DNA from: Rickettsiales bacterium
Lineage (GTDB): Bacteria > Pseudomonadota > Alphaproteobacteria > Methylaequorales > Methylaequoraceae
Length of the DNA: 44,925 bases
Direction of reading: 5' to 3'
Assembly: GCA_002689325.1 (NCBI GenBank)
Contig: NZFP01000024.1
Span: 1 to 44,925, forward strand
The position numbers were made by a program, and so were the translations under genes. Positions 22,495 through 31,904 of this stretch are shown one piece after another. The stretch's first letter is position 1. Every line of letters starts with the position of its first letter. The notes under the pieces are model-generated. The model saw only the letters and a program-made list of their open reading frames with translations. It was not told where the DNA came from and did no database searches.

Positions 22495-23874
22495 CTATTT
22501 TTCTTTTAATTTTTCACAAATTTTTGATAAATTAATTGAGTTAGACCCTTTAATCATTACAATATCATTATCGTCTATTTCTTCAATTAATCTTTCGTAT
22601 ACCATGTGATAGGTTTTATAATGAAAAGTTTTTAGATTAGGCTTTGCATTGTCACTAATTATTTTAGAAAAAGAACCGATCGTAACTAATAATTTAGGAG
22701 ATACTTTTTTTACTATGTCTGAAATTTTAAAATGTAGCTCTTCTGAAAATTTTCCAAGTTCTAACATATCACCAATTACTAAAACTAATTTTTGATTTTT
22801 TTTAAGAATTTGATTTGCATTAAGAATAGCATACTTAAGAGTATGTGGGCTTGAATTGTATGTTTCGTCAATTAAAAAAAATTTTTTTTTATTTTTAAAT
22901 ATTTTTATTTTTTCTCCTCTTCCATACAGAGGTTTTAAACTTTCAATGCTTTTTTTAAAATCAACAAAATTAAATTTTAAAATATATAAAATGATGAGAA
23001 TTATTAATGAATTTTCTTCCCAATATTTAAAATAGTTTTTTTTCGTGAGTGAAACTTTTTTTCCAAATATAGAAAAAATAAATTTATTTTCTTTTATTTT
23101 ATTAAAACTTGAATCTGAGTTTTCCTCAATCCCAAATAAAACAATATTTTGAGTCTTACTAGTGGCTCTTTTAATTAGTAATTTCGAATATGGAGAGTCA
23201 TTTGGAATTAAAGCAAATGATTCTTCGTTGAGGAAATCATAAATAGATGCTTTTTCTCTTGCTATATCCTTAGGATCGATAAAATTTCCAATGTGTGCTA
23301 AACCTATATTAGTAATTATAGAAATTGTGGGTGAAGCAATTTTAGTAAGTTTTTTTATCTCTCCTTTACAATTCATGCCAAGCTCTAAGATGCAGACCTC
23401 AGTATTGATAGGCATGTTAACTAAAGAAAGTGGCATTCCTATTTCATTATTAAAATTTCCAGGATTAAAATAAGTATTTACTCTTTTTTGCAGAATTTTT
23501 CCTGTCCATTCTTTTAAAGAAGTTTTTCCACTACTCCCTGTAATACAAATCATATGAAGGCTTTTATTTTTTTTTCTTGCGTAAGTGGCTAGCTTTTGAA
23601 GAGATTCCAGAGTATTTTTAACAAAAATTTTATGAATCGAACTATTTTTAATTTTGTAATTTTTTTTATTTTCAACTAAACAAGCTTTTACTCCAAAATC
23701 TGAAACATCACTAATAAAATCATGACCATCATATTTTTTTCCAACTATTGGAATGAAAAAGTCATCAGCACTGATTTCTCTTGAATCTATTGAAATTTTT
23801 TGAAATTCAATATTTTCTGTGTAGTTAAATTTCTTATTTAAAGCTTTATAAATTTCTTTTAGGTTCCAAGACAT
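22495..23874 (-). CDS. murF: UDP-N-acetylmuramoyl-tripeptide--D-alanyl-D-alanine ligase
   Basis: ITGSSGKTSLKEW, NNEIGMPLSL, LELGMNCKGEIKKL, YNSSPHTLKYAI, GDMLELG. Confidence 0.95.
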   Translation of the reverse strand: MSWNLKEIYKALNKKFNYTENIEFQKISIDSREISADDFFIPIVGKKYDGHDFISDVSDFGVKACLVENKKNYKIKNSSIHKIFVKNTLESLQKLATYARKKNKSLHMICITGSSGKTSLKEWTGKILQKRVNTYFNPGNFNNEIGMPLSLVNMPINTEVCILELGMNCKGEIKKLTKIASPTISIITNIGLAHIGNFIDPKDIAREKASIYDFLNEESFALIPNDSPYSKLLIKRATSKTQNIVLFGIEENSDSSFNKIKENKFIFSIFGKKVSLTKKNYFKYWEENSLIILIILYILKFNFVDFKKSIESLKPLYGRGEKIKIFKNKKKFFLIDETYNSSPHTLKYAILNANQILKKNQKLVLVIGDMLELGKFSEELHFKISDIVKKVSPKLLVTIGSFSKIISDNAKPNLKTFHYKTYHMVYERLIEEIDDNDIVMIKGSNSINLSKICEKLKEK

Positions 23875-23881
23875 ATTTTTT

Positions 23882-25357
23882 TCATTTATTTATCAATTCT
23901 ATTACTGTTTCTTTGTCACTAAAAAAAAACTTTCTATTTTTAATGATTTGATAATTCTCATGCCCTTTACCAGCAATTAACAAAAAATCATTTTTTTCTA
24001 AAACATTAATACAATATTGAATTGCCTTTTTTCTACTAGGTATTTCTTTGATATAAACTAATTTTTTTTTAGGTGTTTTTGAGGTCATATCTTTTCTAAT
24101 TTGTTGAGGATCCTCATTTCTTGGGTTATCATCTGTGATGATAATCTTATCTGATAATTTTAATGCCTCTTCAGTCATTAGTGGTCTTTTTGATTTGTCT
24201 CTCTCTCCGCCACAGCCAATTATTGTTATTAATTTTCCTGTACAAGATTTTTTTAATGCTGATAAAACATTTTTAAGAGCATCAGGTGTGTGTGCATAAT
24301 CAACAAATATGTTAAGGTCTTTTTTATTATTTATTTTTTCAATTCTTCCTGGAGGGTTTTTCAATTGTTTAATAAACTCAAAATCTGTTTCTCTTAAATC
24401 TTTTCCAAAAACAATCAACAAAGCACAAATTTTATTGTAAATTTCATAAATACTAAAACTTTCAAAACAAATATTAAATCTTTGATTTTTGATAGATAAG
24501 AATACATTAAAAGTATTACTTAGTTTGTTGATTTTCCTTATTTTTAAAAATTTTGCATTTTTACCAAAATCAATAACTTCAATTTTTTTTTTTTTACAGA
24601 TATCAAAAAAAAATTGTGAGTATCGGGAATCAGTATTGATTATTCCTAAAGACTTATTATTAGTATAATTTTTAAAAAGAAGTCCTTTTGAATTTTTATA
24701 TTTTTTAAAAGATTTATGATAGTCTAAATGATCAATTGTTAAATTTGTAAAAACTACTTTATTAAATTTAAGTGGATAAAGTCTTTTTTGATCCAACCCA
24801 ATGCTTGATGCCTCAATAACTGCTTTTTTACATCCTTTTTTTGAAAGAAAGCTTAGATTTCTGTGAATATCTTGTGGTTCAGGAGTTGTTAGATTTGTTT
24901 CAAGAATTTTTTTTGTTTTATAAATTATCCCCAGTGTTCCAATACTACAGCAGCTTATTTTTTGAAAGTTCCAAATTTGTCTTGTATATTCTGCTATACT
25001 TGTTTTTCCATTTGTACCAGTTACTGCAACTATTTCGTTTAGTGATTTGGGATAAAAAAAATAAGAAATTTCCGCAATTAGCTTTCTCACATTATCAGTT
25101 TTGATAATTGTTATATTATTATTTCCTTTGTATTTTTTAGTATTTGACTTTATTGATAGAACTATTACCAAATTTTTAAATAAAATTAGGTCTTTGATAA
25201 ATTTTTCTCCGTTAAACTTTTTACCTTTAATTGCTCCAAATAAAAAATTGTCTTTTATATCTTTAGAGTTAGTGCTTAAACCTTTTAAATTTATATTTTT
25301 GATATTTTCTACAGTAAATTTTGATTGACATTTTTTGAGAATTTTTTCTAATTTCAT
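23882..25357 (-). CDS. murE: UDP-N-acetylmuramoyl-L-alanyl-D-glutamate--2,6-diaminopimelate ligase
   Basis: VTGTNGKTSIAEY, EASSIGLDQKRLYPLKF, DYAHTPDALKNVL, GCGGERDKSKRPLM, DNPRNEDP (DAP-type). Intact A13 run (24583-24595). Confidence 0.96.
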   Translation of the reverse strand: MKLEKILKKCQSKFTVENIKNINLKGLSTNSKDIKDNFLFGAIKGKKFNGEKFIKDLILFKNLVIVLSIKSNTKKYKGNNNITIIKTDNVRKLIAEISYFFYPKSLNEIVAVTGTNGKTSIAEYTRQIWNFQKISCCSIGTLGIIYKTKKILETNLTTPEPQDIHRNLSFLSKKGCKKAVIEASSIGLDQKRLYPLKFNKVVFTNLTIDHLDYHKSFKKYKNSKGLLFKNYTNNKSLGIINTDSRYSQFFFDICKKKKIEVIDFGKNAKFLKIRKINKLSNTFNVFLSIKNQRFNICFESFSIYEIYNKICALLIVFGKDLRETDFEFIKQLKNPPGRIEKINNKKDLNIFVDYAHTPDALKNVLSALKKSCTGKLITIIGCGGERDKSKRPLMTEEALKLSDKIIITDDNPRNEDPQQIRKDMTSKTPKKKLVYIKEIPSRKKAIQYCINVLEKNDFLLIAGKGHENYQIIKNRKFFFSDKETVIELINK

Positions 25358-27030
25358 TCTGAGTTCATTTTAATGTAATTATTTCTATTTAAGATCGGTG
25401 ATATTTTTTTCAGTATTCTTGAAAAAGTTGGTGCTGCAGTATTACCTCCAAAACTTTCCAATGACTCACTTTTGTTTCTTCTTGGTTCATCAAAAAGAAC
25501 AAACGCTATGTATTTTGGTTGATCTATTGGAAATGCACCTATAAAAGATGTTATAACCTTTTTCTCTGAATATTCACCATTTTCTAGTTTTTTTGAAGTC
25601 CCTGTTTTTCCTCCAGCCTTTATTCCTTCAACGTTAGCCTTTTTAGCTGTACCATTTTTTACAATCTCACTAAGTAGTAAGTTTATTTTCTTTGAAGTGG
25701 TATCTTTTAAAATCTTTTCTTTTGAATAATTTTCGTTGAGGTTAACTTTTGGTTTAATTTTGTAACCCCCATTAACCAGAGCAGCATAGGATGTTACCAG
25801 ACTTATTGGTGAAATTGACATTCCATAACCATAACTTATAAATTTAGAGGCTTGTGAATCCCAATTTTTAGGTAATTTATTTTTTACAACATTGAGGCCG
25901 TAAAGCGAAATTTGATTATTTATGCCTAACTTTTGAAATAATTCCTTTTGTTTTTCTATTCCTAGTTCTTCAACTATATTGATACTTCCAACATTGGATG
26001 ATTGTGTAAAAACTTCCTTAAAATTAAGTTCACCTTTTTTAATGTGTTCATCAATTATCAGCTTATCTTTAGTGATTTGATAACCATTTTTTATTAAAAA
26101 TTTTTTTTTTTCAAGTTCTGAGTTATTTTCATATACTAAAGCTGCATTAAAAATTTTAAGTGTAGAACCCATCTCGTATCTTGCCTCAAATGCTAGATTA
26201 TTTTCACTAAAAGCTTGAATATCCTCTGGATGATTGGGGTTGAAATCTGGAAGAGAGACTAATGAAATGATTTCGCCATTGTTAACATTCATTACAATTG
26301 CTACTGCAGAATTAGCGTTATAGAGTTTTAGACTTTTAGATAATTCCTCATGAACTTTATGTTGAACTCTTAAATCTAAAGTTAATGATATATCAGTTCC
26401 TTCCTTTAAATGCTCATCTAAGTTTCTCTCGATTTTACTTTTAAGTTCTAATGATTTAAAGCCGGTTAGATGAGAAAAAAGGCTATGTTGTAAGTAAATT
26501 CTCTTACTCGATTTGTGAAAGTTTATACTTGGGTCTCCAATTCTCTTCAATTGCTTTTCTTCATTAATTGTTATGAAGGGTTTTATTTTGATGTATTGCT
26601 TTTTTTTAAAAATATTTTCAAAGTAATTTTCCTTTTTATAAGGGAAAATATTTTGAAGCTTTTTTTTTAAATCATTTTTGTCTAAGATTTTTCTAGGATC
26701 TATATAAAAATCTTTTGTGTCAATATTAGTTGCAATTAATTCACCATTTCTATCAAAAATCTTACCTCTTTCTTTTTTTGTTGATTTTGAAAATGAATTA
26801 AAACTCTCATTACTAACAAAAAATTTTTGAAGATTAAAAATAATTAAACAAAAAAAAAATAATATTAATGTTAAAACATACTTATTTATCTTCTTTGCAT
26901 GTTGAACTAGGTCTTTTTTTTTTTCTAAATTAAATAAATCATTTTCATCTTTAAATTTTAAATTTGTAGAAAGGTTTTTGTTCCTTGATGGAAAAACGTT
27001 TTCATAAATATATTTATCTGTTGGTTGCAT
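25354..27030 (-). CDS. ftsI: Septal peptidoglycan transpeptidase (PBP3-type)
   Basis: RGKIFDRNGELIATNI, MGSTLKIFNAAL (SxxK-like), SSNVGSI, AGGKTGTSKK (KTG). Confidence 0.95.
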   Translation of the reverse strand: MQPTDKYIYENVFPSRNKNLSTNLKFKDENDLFNLEKKKDLVQHAKKINKYVLTLILFFFCLIIFNLQKFFVSNESFNSFSKSTKKERGKIFDRNGELIATNIDTKDFYIDPRKILDKNDLKKKLQNIFPYKKENYFENIFKKKQYIKIKPFITINEEKQLKRIGDPSINFHKSSKRIYLQHSLFSHLTGFKSLELKSKIERNLDEHLKEGTDISLTLDLRVQHKVHEELSKSLKLYNANSAVAIVMNVNNGEIISLVSLPDFNPNHPEDIQAFSENNLAFEARYEMGSTLKIFNAALVYENNSELEKKKFLIKNGYQITKDKLIIDEHIKKGELNFKEVFTQSSNVGSINIVEELGIEKQKELFQKLGINNQISLYGLNVVKNKLPKNWDSQASKFISYGYGMSISPISLVTSYAALVNGGYKIKPKVNLNENYSKEKILKDTTSKKINLLLSEIVKNGTAKKANVEGIKAGGKTGTSKKLENGEYSEKKVITSFIGAFPIDQPKYIAFVLFDEPRRNKSESLESFGGNTAAPTFSRILKKISPILNRNNYIKMNSE

Positions 27031-27284
27031 TATTTATTTTCTAGAATAATCCAATCTTCTTGTTGAATAGGATTTAATCTAAACTCTTCATGATTAATTT
27101 CTTTTAATTTTTTGGGACTTGAAATATAAGCAAAATCAATTTCAAGCTTTTCTATCTCGTTCTCAATTTTACTTATTTTTTGTGTGAGAATTTTGACTTC
27201 ATTCTCTTGATTAATCAAAGATAATTTAATTGTAATTGTGATAACAGTTAAAATTATTATATTTATAAAAAAAATTAATTTCAT
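27030..27284 (-). CDS. ftsL: Cell division protein FtsL-like
   Basis: Small protein, single N-terminal TM plus coiled coil, between rsmH and ftsI. Confidence 0.75.
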   Translation of the reverse strand: MKLIFFINIIILTVITITIKLSLINQENEVKILTQKISKIENEIEKLEIDFAYISSPKKLKEINHEEFRLNPIQQEDWIILENK

Positions 27285-28156
27285 AAGATTTCTGCTACTC
27301 TCATTCTAGCTGACCTAGATCTTGGGTTGATTTTTATTTCCGTTTCATTTGGGATTATAGGTTTTTTTGTTAAAATTTTTAAAAATTCTTTGTTTCTTAA
27401 AAAAAAATTTTTTATTACTTTATCCTCTAACGAATGGAATGCTACTGTAATAATTTTCCCCCTTTTTTTTAGAAATAGAAGACTTTTTTTTAAAGTTATA
27501 TCTAGTTCATTCAACTCATCATTTATATAAATTCTTAGGGCCTGAAACACTCTTGTGGCAGGGTGCTTTTTTTTATAACTATTTACCTTTTTGATTAATT
27601 CAACTAATTCAAATGTGGTTGAAATCTTTTTTTTTTTTCTAAATTCAATAATTTTCTTAGCAATCTTTTTTGAGTTTCTTTCTTCACCATAATAATAAAA
27701 AATATCACTTAAATTATGTTGGTCAAATTCATTAATAATTTTTTTTGCAGTTAAATTTAAACTCTCAACATCCATTCTCATGTCAAGTGGACCATTATTA
27801 GAGAATGAAAAACCTCGGTCCGGATTATTAAGTTGAGTATTGGAAATACCTAAATCAAAAATTAAACCGTCAATTTTTTTTATATCATTTTTTTTTAAAA
27901 CATAATCTAATCTGCTAAAGTTATTGATGTTAAAAATAAAATTTTTAGGGTATTTTTTTTTTAGTAACTCAGCATATTTTTTTGCATCTTTATCTCTATC
28001 AATAGCAATTATATTGCATTCAGTGTTTTCTAATATTTTTCTACAATACCCACCTTGTCCAAATGTGCAATCAACGTATGTTTTAGATTTATCTGGAGCC
28101 AAATAAGATAAAACTTCATCAACCATTACCGGATGATGTTTTAATTTTGAACACAT
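27281..28156 (-). CDS. rsmH: 16S rRNA (cytosine1402-N4)-methyltransferase
   Basis: HHPVMVDEVLSYL, DCTFGQGGYCRKIL, DLGISNTQLNNPDRGFSF, TRVFQALRIYINDEL, AFHSLEDKVIKNFF. Confidence 0.96.
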   Translation of the reverse strand: MCSKLKHHPVMVDEVLSYLAPDKSKTYVDCTFGQGGYCRKILENTECNIIAIDRDKDAKKYAELLKKKYPKNFIFNINNFSRLDYVLKKNDIKKIDGLIFDLGISNTQLNNPDRGFSFSNNGPLDMRMDVESLNLTAKKIINEFDQHNLSDIFYYYGEERNSKKIAKKIIEFRKKKKISTTFELVELIKKVNSYKKKHPATRVFQALRIYINDELNELDITLKKSLLFLKKRGKIITVAFHSLEDKVIKNFFLRNKEFLKILTKKPIIPNETEIKINPRSRSARMRVAEIL

Positions 28157-28158
28157 TT

Positions 28159-29634
28159 TTAGTTAGCTTGTCTTCTCAAGAATGCTGGTATTTGCAATAG
28201 GTCATCCTCTTTACGTTCCGACTCCGTTTCTCCGTCATAATGATTGTAATCATCAATCATATCAAATTCAGACTCAGATTTAATTTCTTCAATACTTTGA
28301 TTGGATAGATTTTGTAATGTATCTTTTTCTTTATCTTCTAGATTGTTATTTGTATCTGAAATATTCTGATCTTCGTTTGTTGTGTTACTTTCATTTTTCA
28401 CATTATATTTTAATCCAAAAATTTTTGAAAAAATTGATTTTTTTTCTTGAGGAGTATTTTCTAATTTTTTTTCAATTTTAAGATCATTTTCTTCTATTTT
28501 CTTCGAAGTGTCCTGAAGGTCTACAAAAAAACTTGATTGAATTGTTTCTTGAGACTGCAAAACAGTATTTTGTTCGTCTTTGTCATCTATTTTTTTTTCT
28601 AAAGAGTCTTCTAAATGTCTGAGATTTTTTACGTTAGATTTTTCAACCATGTTTTGGTAGTAATTTTCGCAGTCAATTCCAGTTGAAATTACAGATATTT
28701 TAAATTTACCATCAAAATCTTCATCTTTTTGTACTCCCCAAATAATGTTGGCTTCATCATCTGATTCTTCTTGAACTCTGTTTATAGCTAAGTCAATGTC
28801 ATGTAAAGATGTGTCATCACTGCATGTAACGTTTATGAGGACTCCCCTTGCACCCTTCATACTATTATTTTCTAAAAGTGGATTTGAAATTGCCATTTCA
28901 GTAGCTTCCATTACTCTATTTTCTCCCTCAGAAACCCCTGTTCCTAGGTGAACTTTTCCTGTTTCACTCATTATAGCCCTAACATCAGCAAAATCGTGAT
29001 TCATTATTCCTGGATTAACCATTAAATCTATAATACTTTTTACACCATCTATCAGAACGTTATCAGCAAATTGCAATGATTCTACGAAAGAGGTTTGAGG
29101 TTTAGCTAGATGAAAAATATTTTGATTTGGAATAACAATTAGATTATCAACATATTTTTGTAACTCCATTATACCATCCCTAGCTCTTTTTATTTTTCTT
29201 TTTCCTTCCATTTCAAAAGGTTTGGTTACTACACCAACAGTTAAAATACCTAAATCTTTTGCAATTCTTGCAACAACAGGTGTTGCTCCAGTTCCGGTTC
29301 CTCCACCCATGCCTGCGGTAAGAAAGACCATGTGTGCACCTTCTAGGTAATCTTCAATCTCACCGGCAACTTCGTCGGCTGACTTTTTTCCCATCTCTGG
29401 GTCAGCACCAGCACCAAGCCCCATAGTACATGAAGGTCCTAATTGAAGAGTTTTTTCTACCTTTGAATGTTTTAATTGTTGACTATCAGTGTTAACATTT
29501 AGAAATTCAACCCCTTCTACACCTGATTCTTTCATACTATTTATTATATTACCACCAGCTCCTCCAACTCCTACAACAAGGATTCTTGGTGACATGTTAT
29601 TTACTTGAGATGGCATTTGAAGATGAAGTGTCAT
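28159..29634 (-). CDS. ftsZ: Cell division GTPase FtsZ
   Basis: VVGVGGAGGNIINSM, NTDSQQL, TAGMGGGTGTGATPVVA, NFADVRAIM-like region, variable acidic linker and C-terminal DDLLQIPAFLRRQAN conserved peptide. Confidence 0.98.
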   Translation of the reverse strand: MTLHLQMPSQVNNMSPRILVVGVGGAGGNIINSMKESGVEGVEFLNVNTDSQQLKHSKVEKTLQLGPSCTMGLGAGADPEMGKKSADEVAGEIEDYLEGAHMVFLTAGMGGGTGTGATPVVARIAKDLGILTVGVVTKPFEMEGKRKIKRARDGIMELQKYVDNLIVIPNQNIFHLAKPQTSFVESLQFADNVLIDGVKSIIDLMVNPGIMNHDFADVRAIMSETGKVHLGTGVSEGENRVMEATEMAISNPLLENNSMKGARGVLINVTCSDDTSLHDIDLAINRVQEESDDEANIIWGVQKDEDFDGKFKISVISTGIDCENYYQNMVEKSNVKNLRHLEDSLEKKIDDKDEQNTVLQSQETIQSSFFVDLQDTSKKIEENDLKIEKKLENTPQEKKSIFSKIFGLKYNVKNESNTTNEDQNISDTNNNLEDKEKDTLQNLSNQSIEEIKSESEFDMIDDYNHYDGETESERKEDDLLQIPAFLRRQAN

Positions 29635-29647
29635 ATTATTCTCCTTA

Positions 29648-30109
29648 TTACGTTCCTTTTGGTATGGGCCTTAGACGAGGGTTAATTTTTTTTTCCTGAG
29701 CATTTTTAATCATATTAATTTTTTTCTTTTCATATGATTCAGGATTCCACAACTGAAAAGTTGGACCAAGTCCGACAAACATAACATTTTTGTCAATTTC
29801 GGCATGATTGATTAGTTTTTTTGGAAGAATTACTCTTCCATCTTTGTCAAAAGGTAATTGTTCGGCTTCACCAAAATACATAGATATTAAATCAAACTCT
29901 TCACGAGAATAGTTTTCACTATCTAAGCTGTTAGATATATTTTCCATCCTTTGTATTCCGCAAGCATCAATTGACCTGTCGTTGTAGGAAGGAAAAGCAA
30001 TAATTCCTTTAAAAGATTGATTTTTTAATGAATTTCTAAAAGTTGAGGGAACAGAAACCCTGGATTTAGAATCCATTCTATTTATTATGGTAGATAAAAA
30101 TAAAGCCAT
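29648..30109 (-). CDS. mraZ: Transcriptional regulator MraZ
   Basis: RMDSKSRVSVPSTFR and LPFDKDGRVILPKKLINHAEI (tandem AbrB-like DXXXR modules), VGLGPTFQLWNPESYE. Confidence 0.95.
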   Translation of the reverse strand: MALFLSTIINRMDSKSRVSVPSTFRNSLKNQSFKGIIAFPSYNDRSIDACGIQRMENISNSLDSENYSREEFDLISMYFGEAEQLPFDKDGRVILPKKLINHAEIDKNVMFVGLGPTFQLWNPESYEKKKINMIKNAQEKKINPRLRPIPKGT

Positions 30110-30113
30110 AAAT

Positions 30114-30119
30114 CACCTA
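30114..30119 (-). promoter_or_regulatory. Ribosome-binding site of mraZ (AGGTGA)
   Basis: Minus strand reads ...TATAGGTGATTTATGGC with ATG at 30109-30107. Confidence 0.6.
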
Positions 30120-30121
30120 TA

Positions 30122-30146
30122 TGGGATTATATGGGATAATATGGTA
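30122..30146 (+). promoter_or_regulatory. Putative MraZ operator: three TGGGN-type repeats with 10-bp period
   Basis: + strand TGGGA-TTATA-TGGGA-TAATA-TGGTA immediately upstream of the mraZ RBS. Matches the TGGGN + 5-nt spacer architecture established for E. coli MraZ, with the third unit degenerate. The repeats are on the strand opposite to mraZ. Confidence 0.7.
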
Positions 30147-30179
30147 TATTATGACACTTATCAAGTCAAAAAAAAAATA

Positions 30180-30533
30180 CTAGACGGTCTGTAAGCCGGA
30201 TTCTGTAAATCTACGTTTTGTAGAAGTTATGGTCATTAATCTTGGATAACTGTTACCAGTTAACTCTAGCGTCCTACCATGCTAAGTGCAGAACCACACT
30301 TGTCTAAAAGACTAAGCTTTTTTGGACTTGCTCCCAAAGGGGTTTACAATGCCATTTATGTTACCATAAAAGCGGTGGGCTTTTACTCCACCTTTTCACC
30401 CTTACCATTTTTCATGGCGGTTTTTTTTCTGTTGCACTTTCCCTAGGGTTTCCCCCGCCGGCGATTAACCGGCTTTGGTGTTCTGGTGAGTCCGGACTTT
30501 CCTCCTTTAAAAGGTGACCATACAACCGTCTAG
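30180..30533 (-). ncRNA. rnpB: RNase P RNA (bacterial type A-like)
   Basis: Minus strand 5' CTAGACGGTTGTATGGTCACC..GGAGGAAAGTCCGGACTCACC (universal CR-I) and 3' ACAGAATCCGGCTTACAGACCGTCTAG. The two ends pair as P1 (CTAGACGGT/ACCGTCTAG). Confidence 0.97.
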
Positions 30534-30561
30534 TAATAATATAAGAATTTTTTTTTTCTTA

Positions 30562-31281
30562 TTAGTCAATAACTTTTTTAAGCAGATCAATTGTTTTGTT
30601 GAGACTTGTATGATTAGGTTTTGATTTAACCATATTAGGTAGATGGTGACGGTGAAAACTTTCAATTACAAACGTATTTAAGTTTGGAGTGTTGTTAAGT
30701 TTTAAATAAGGATAACCAAGTTTTTTTAAATTTTTTAGAAAAAACTTTAAACTTTCTTTATCAAGTTTTGAATTATCTGATCTATTTTTTGCCCACAAAC
30801 CAATCGAATTTTTACTTAAAGCTTCCCATGGAAAATAAATTCCTGGGTCAATTTTTCTCTTGGGAGCAACATCACTATGTCCAAGAATATTTTGGTTAAA
30901 AATCTTATATTTTTTTTTCAGACATAAACTCAGTTTAATTAGTGATTCTATTTGTTCTTTTTTGTATTTTTTTCCTAAAACCTCACCTGGGTAAACAATT
31001 TCAATTCCAATGGATCTACTATTAATATCTTTAGACCTTTTCCACATAGATTCACCGGCGTGCCAGGCTCTTTTTTTTTCATCTACTAAGTTGTATATTG
31101 ACCCATTAGTGTCAATTATATAATGGCAACTGACTCTTCTTTGTTTATCAGTTAAAAGTTTTATTGCCTTGGCTAAATCTCTAGTTTCAGTGTAATGAAA
31201 AATTAAAAAAGAAATTTTTTTTTTTCTTAAATCAAAATTAAGGGATTTGTATCTATGTGATATATTTGGTTGACATAACAT
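30562..31281 (-). CDS. ampD: N-acetylmuramoyl-L-alanine amidase (AmpD/amidase_2 family)
   Basis: FLIFHYTETRDLAKAI, SCHYIIDTNGSIYNLVDE, AWHAGES, SIGIEIV, GHSDVAPKRKIDPGIYFPW. Confidence 0.9.
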   Translation of the reverse strand: MLCQPNISHRYKSLNFDLRKKKISFLIFHYTETRDLAKAIKLLTDKQRRVSCHYIIDTNGSIYNLVDEKKRAWHAGESMWKRSKDINSRSIGIEIVYPGEVLGKKYKKEQIESLIKLSLCLKKKYKIFNQNILGHSDVAPKRKIDPGIYFPWEALSKNSIGLWAKNRSDNSKLDKESLKFFLKNLKKLGYPYLKLNNTPNLNTFVIESFHRHHLPNMVKSKPNHTSLNKTIDLLKKVID

Positions 31282-31320
31282 TTTTAATGCTTTTTAAATA
31301 ATAAATCAAATTTAAACATT

Positions 31321-31902
31321 ATGTACATTAAAACTTTAATTCTATCTACAATTCTCTTTTTTAATTCACTCTCTGCTAGTGAAAAGGTTTTTTCAGTCAA
31401 AGAGTTAGCTAATATGTATATTCAACCCTCTGAAAAGTCTCCCATAATCTACCCTATCGAGATTGGAAAAGAATTTGTATTTAAGGGTGAAGAAGGAGAG
31501 TGGTCAAATGTTCTTGATGAAATAACAGGGCTTGTTGGTTGGGTCAGAAAAGATCAATTATCACTTAATAAACCGACAGGAACTTTTGATAGGAAAGACT
31601 ATAATCAATCTTTCACAATTTTTAAACAAAGAGTTCTAGAAATGAGTGCCTCTATAAAAGATGCTATTTCAATAGATACTTTTTTAGATGTCAAACATTT
31701 GGGAGGAGCAGCAGCTGCCGTCATTGCAGATGATGAATGGTTTAAAGGTAAAAGACATGCAAATCAAGCCTTTCAAGTTTATGATCTATGGAAAAATCAA
31801 AACCAGTCCCCATCATTTTTGTCTTTTAGAAATGAATCGAACAAAGAGCAATTTATAATTTTATCAGGGCCTCATCGACCAAGATACCTCAAATCTAATT
31901 AA
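31321..31902 (+). CDS. Secreted SH3-like domain protein
   Basis: Signal peptide; VKELANMYIQPSEKSPIIYPIEIGKEFVFKGEEGEWSNVLDEITGLVGWVRKDQL resembles bacterial SH3. Confidence 0.6.
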   Translation: MYIKTLILSTILFFNSLSASEKVFSVKELANMYIQPSEKSPIIYPIEIGKEFVFKGEEGEWSNVLDEITGLVGWVRKDQLSLNKPTGTFDRKDYNQSFTIFKQRVLEMSASIKDAISIDTFLDVKHLGGAAAAVIADDEWFKGKRHANQAFQVYDLWKNQNQSPSFLSFRNESNKEQFIILSGPHRPRYLKSN

Positions 31903-31904
31903 CA

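Noticed and set aside
30541-30562. ATAAGAA-T8-TTCTTAT inverted repeat between rnpB and ampD as a terminator
   Set aside because: Pure A/T stem in an AT-rich genome, overlapping the ampD stop; chance or weak terminator cannot be distinguished.
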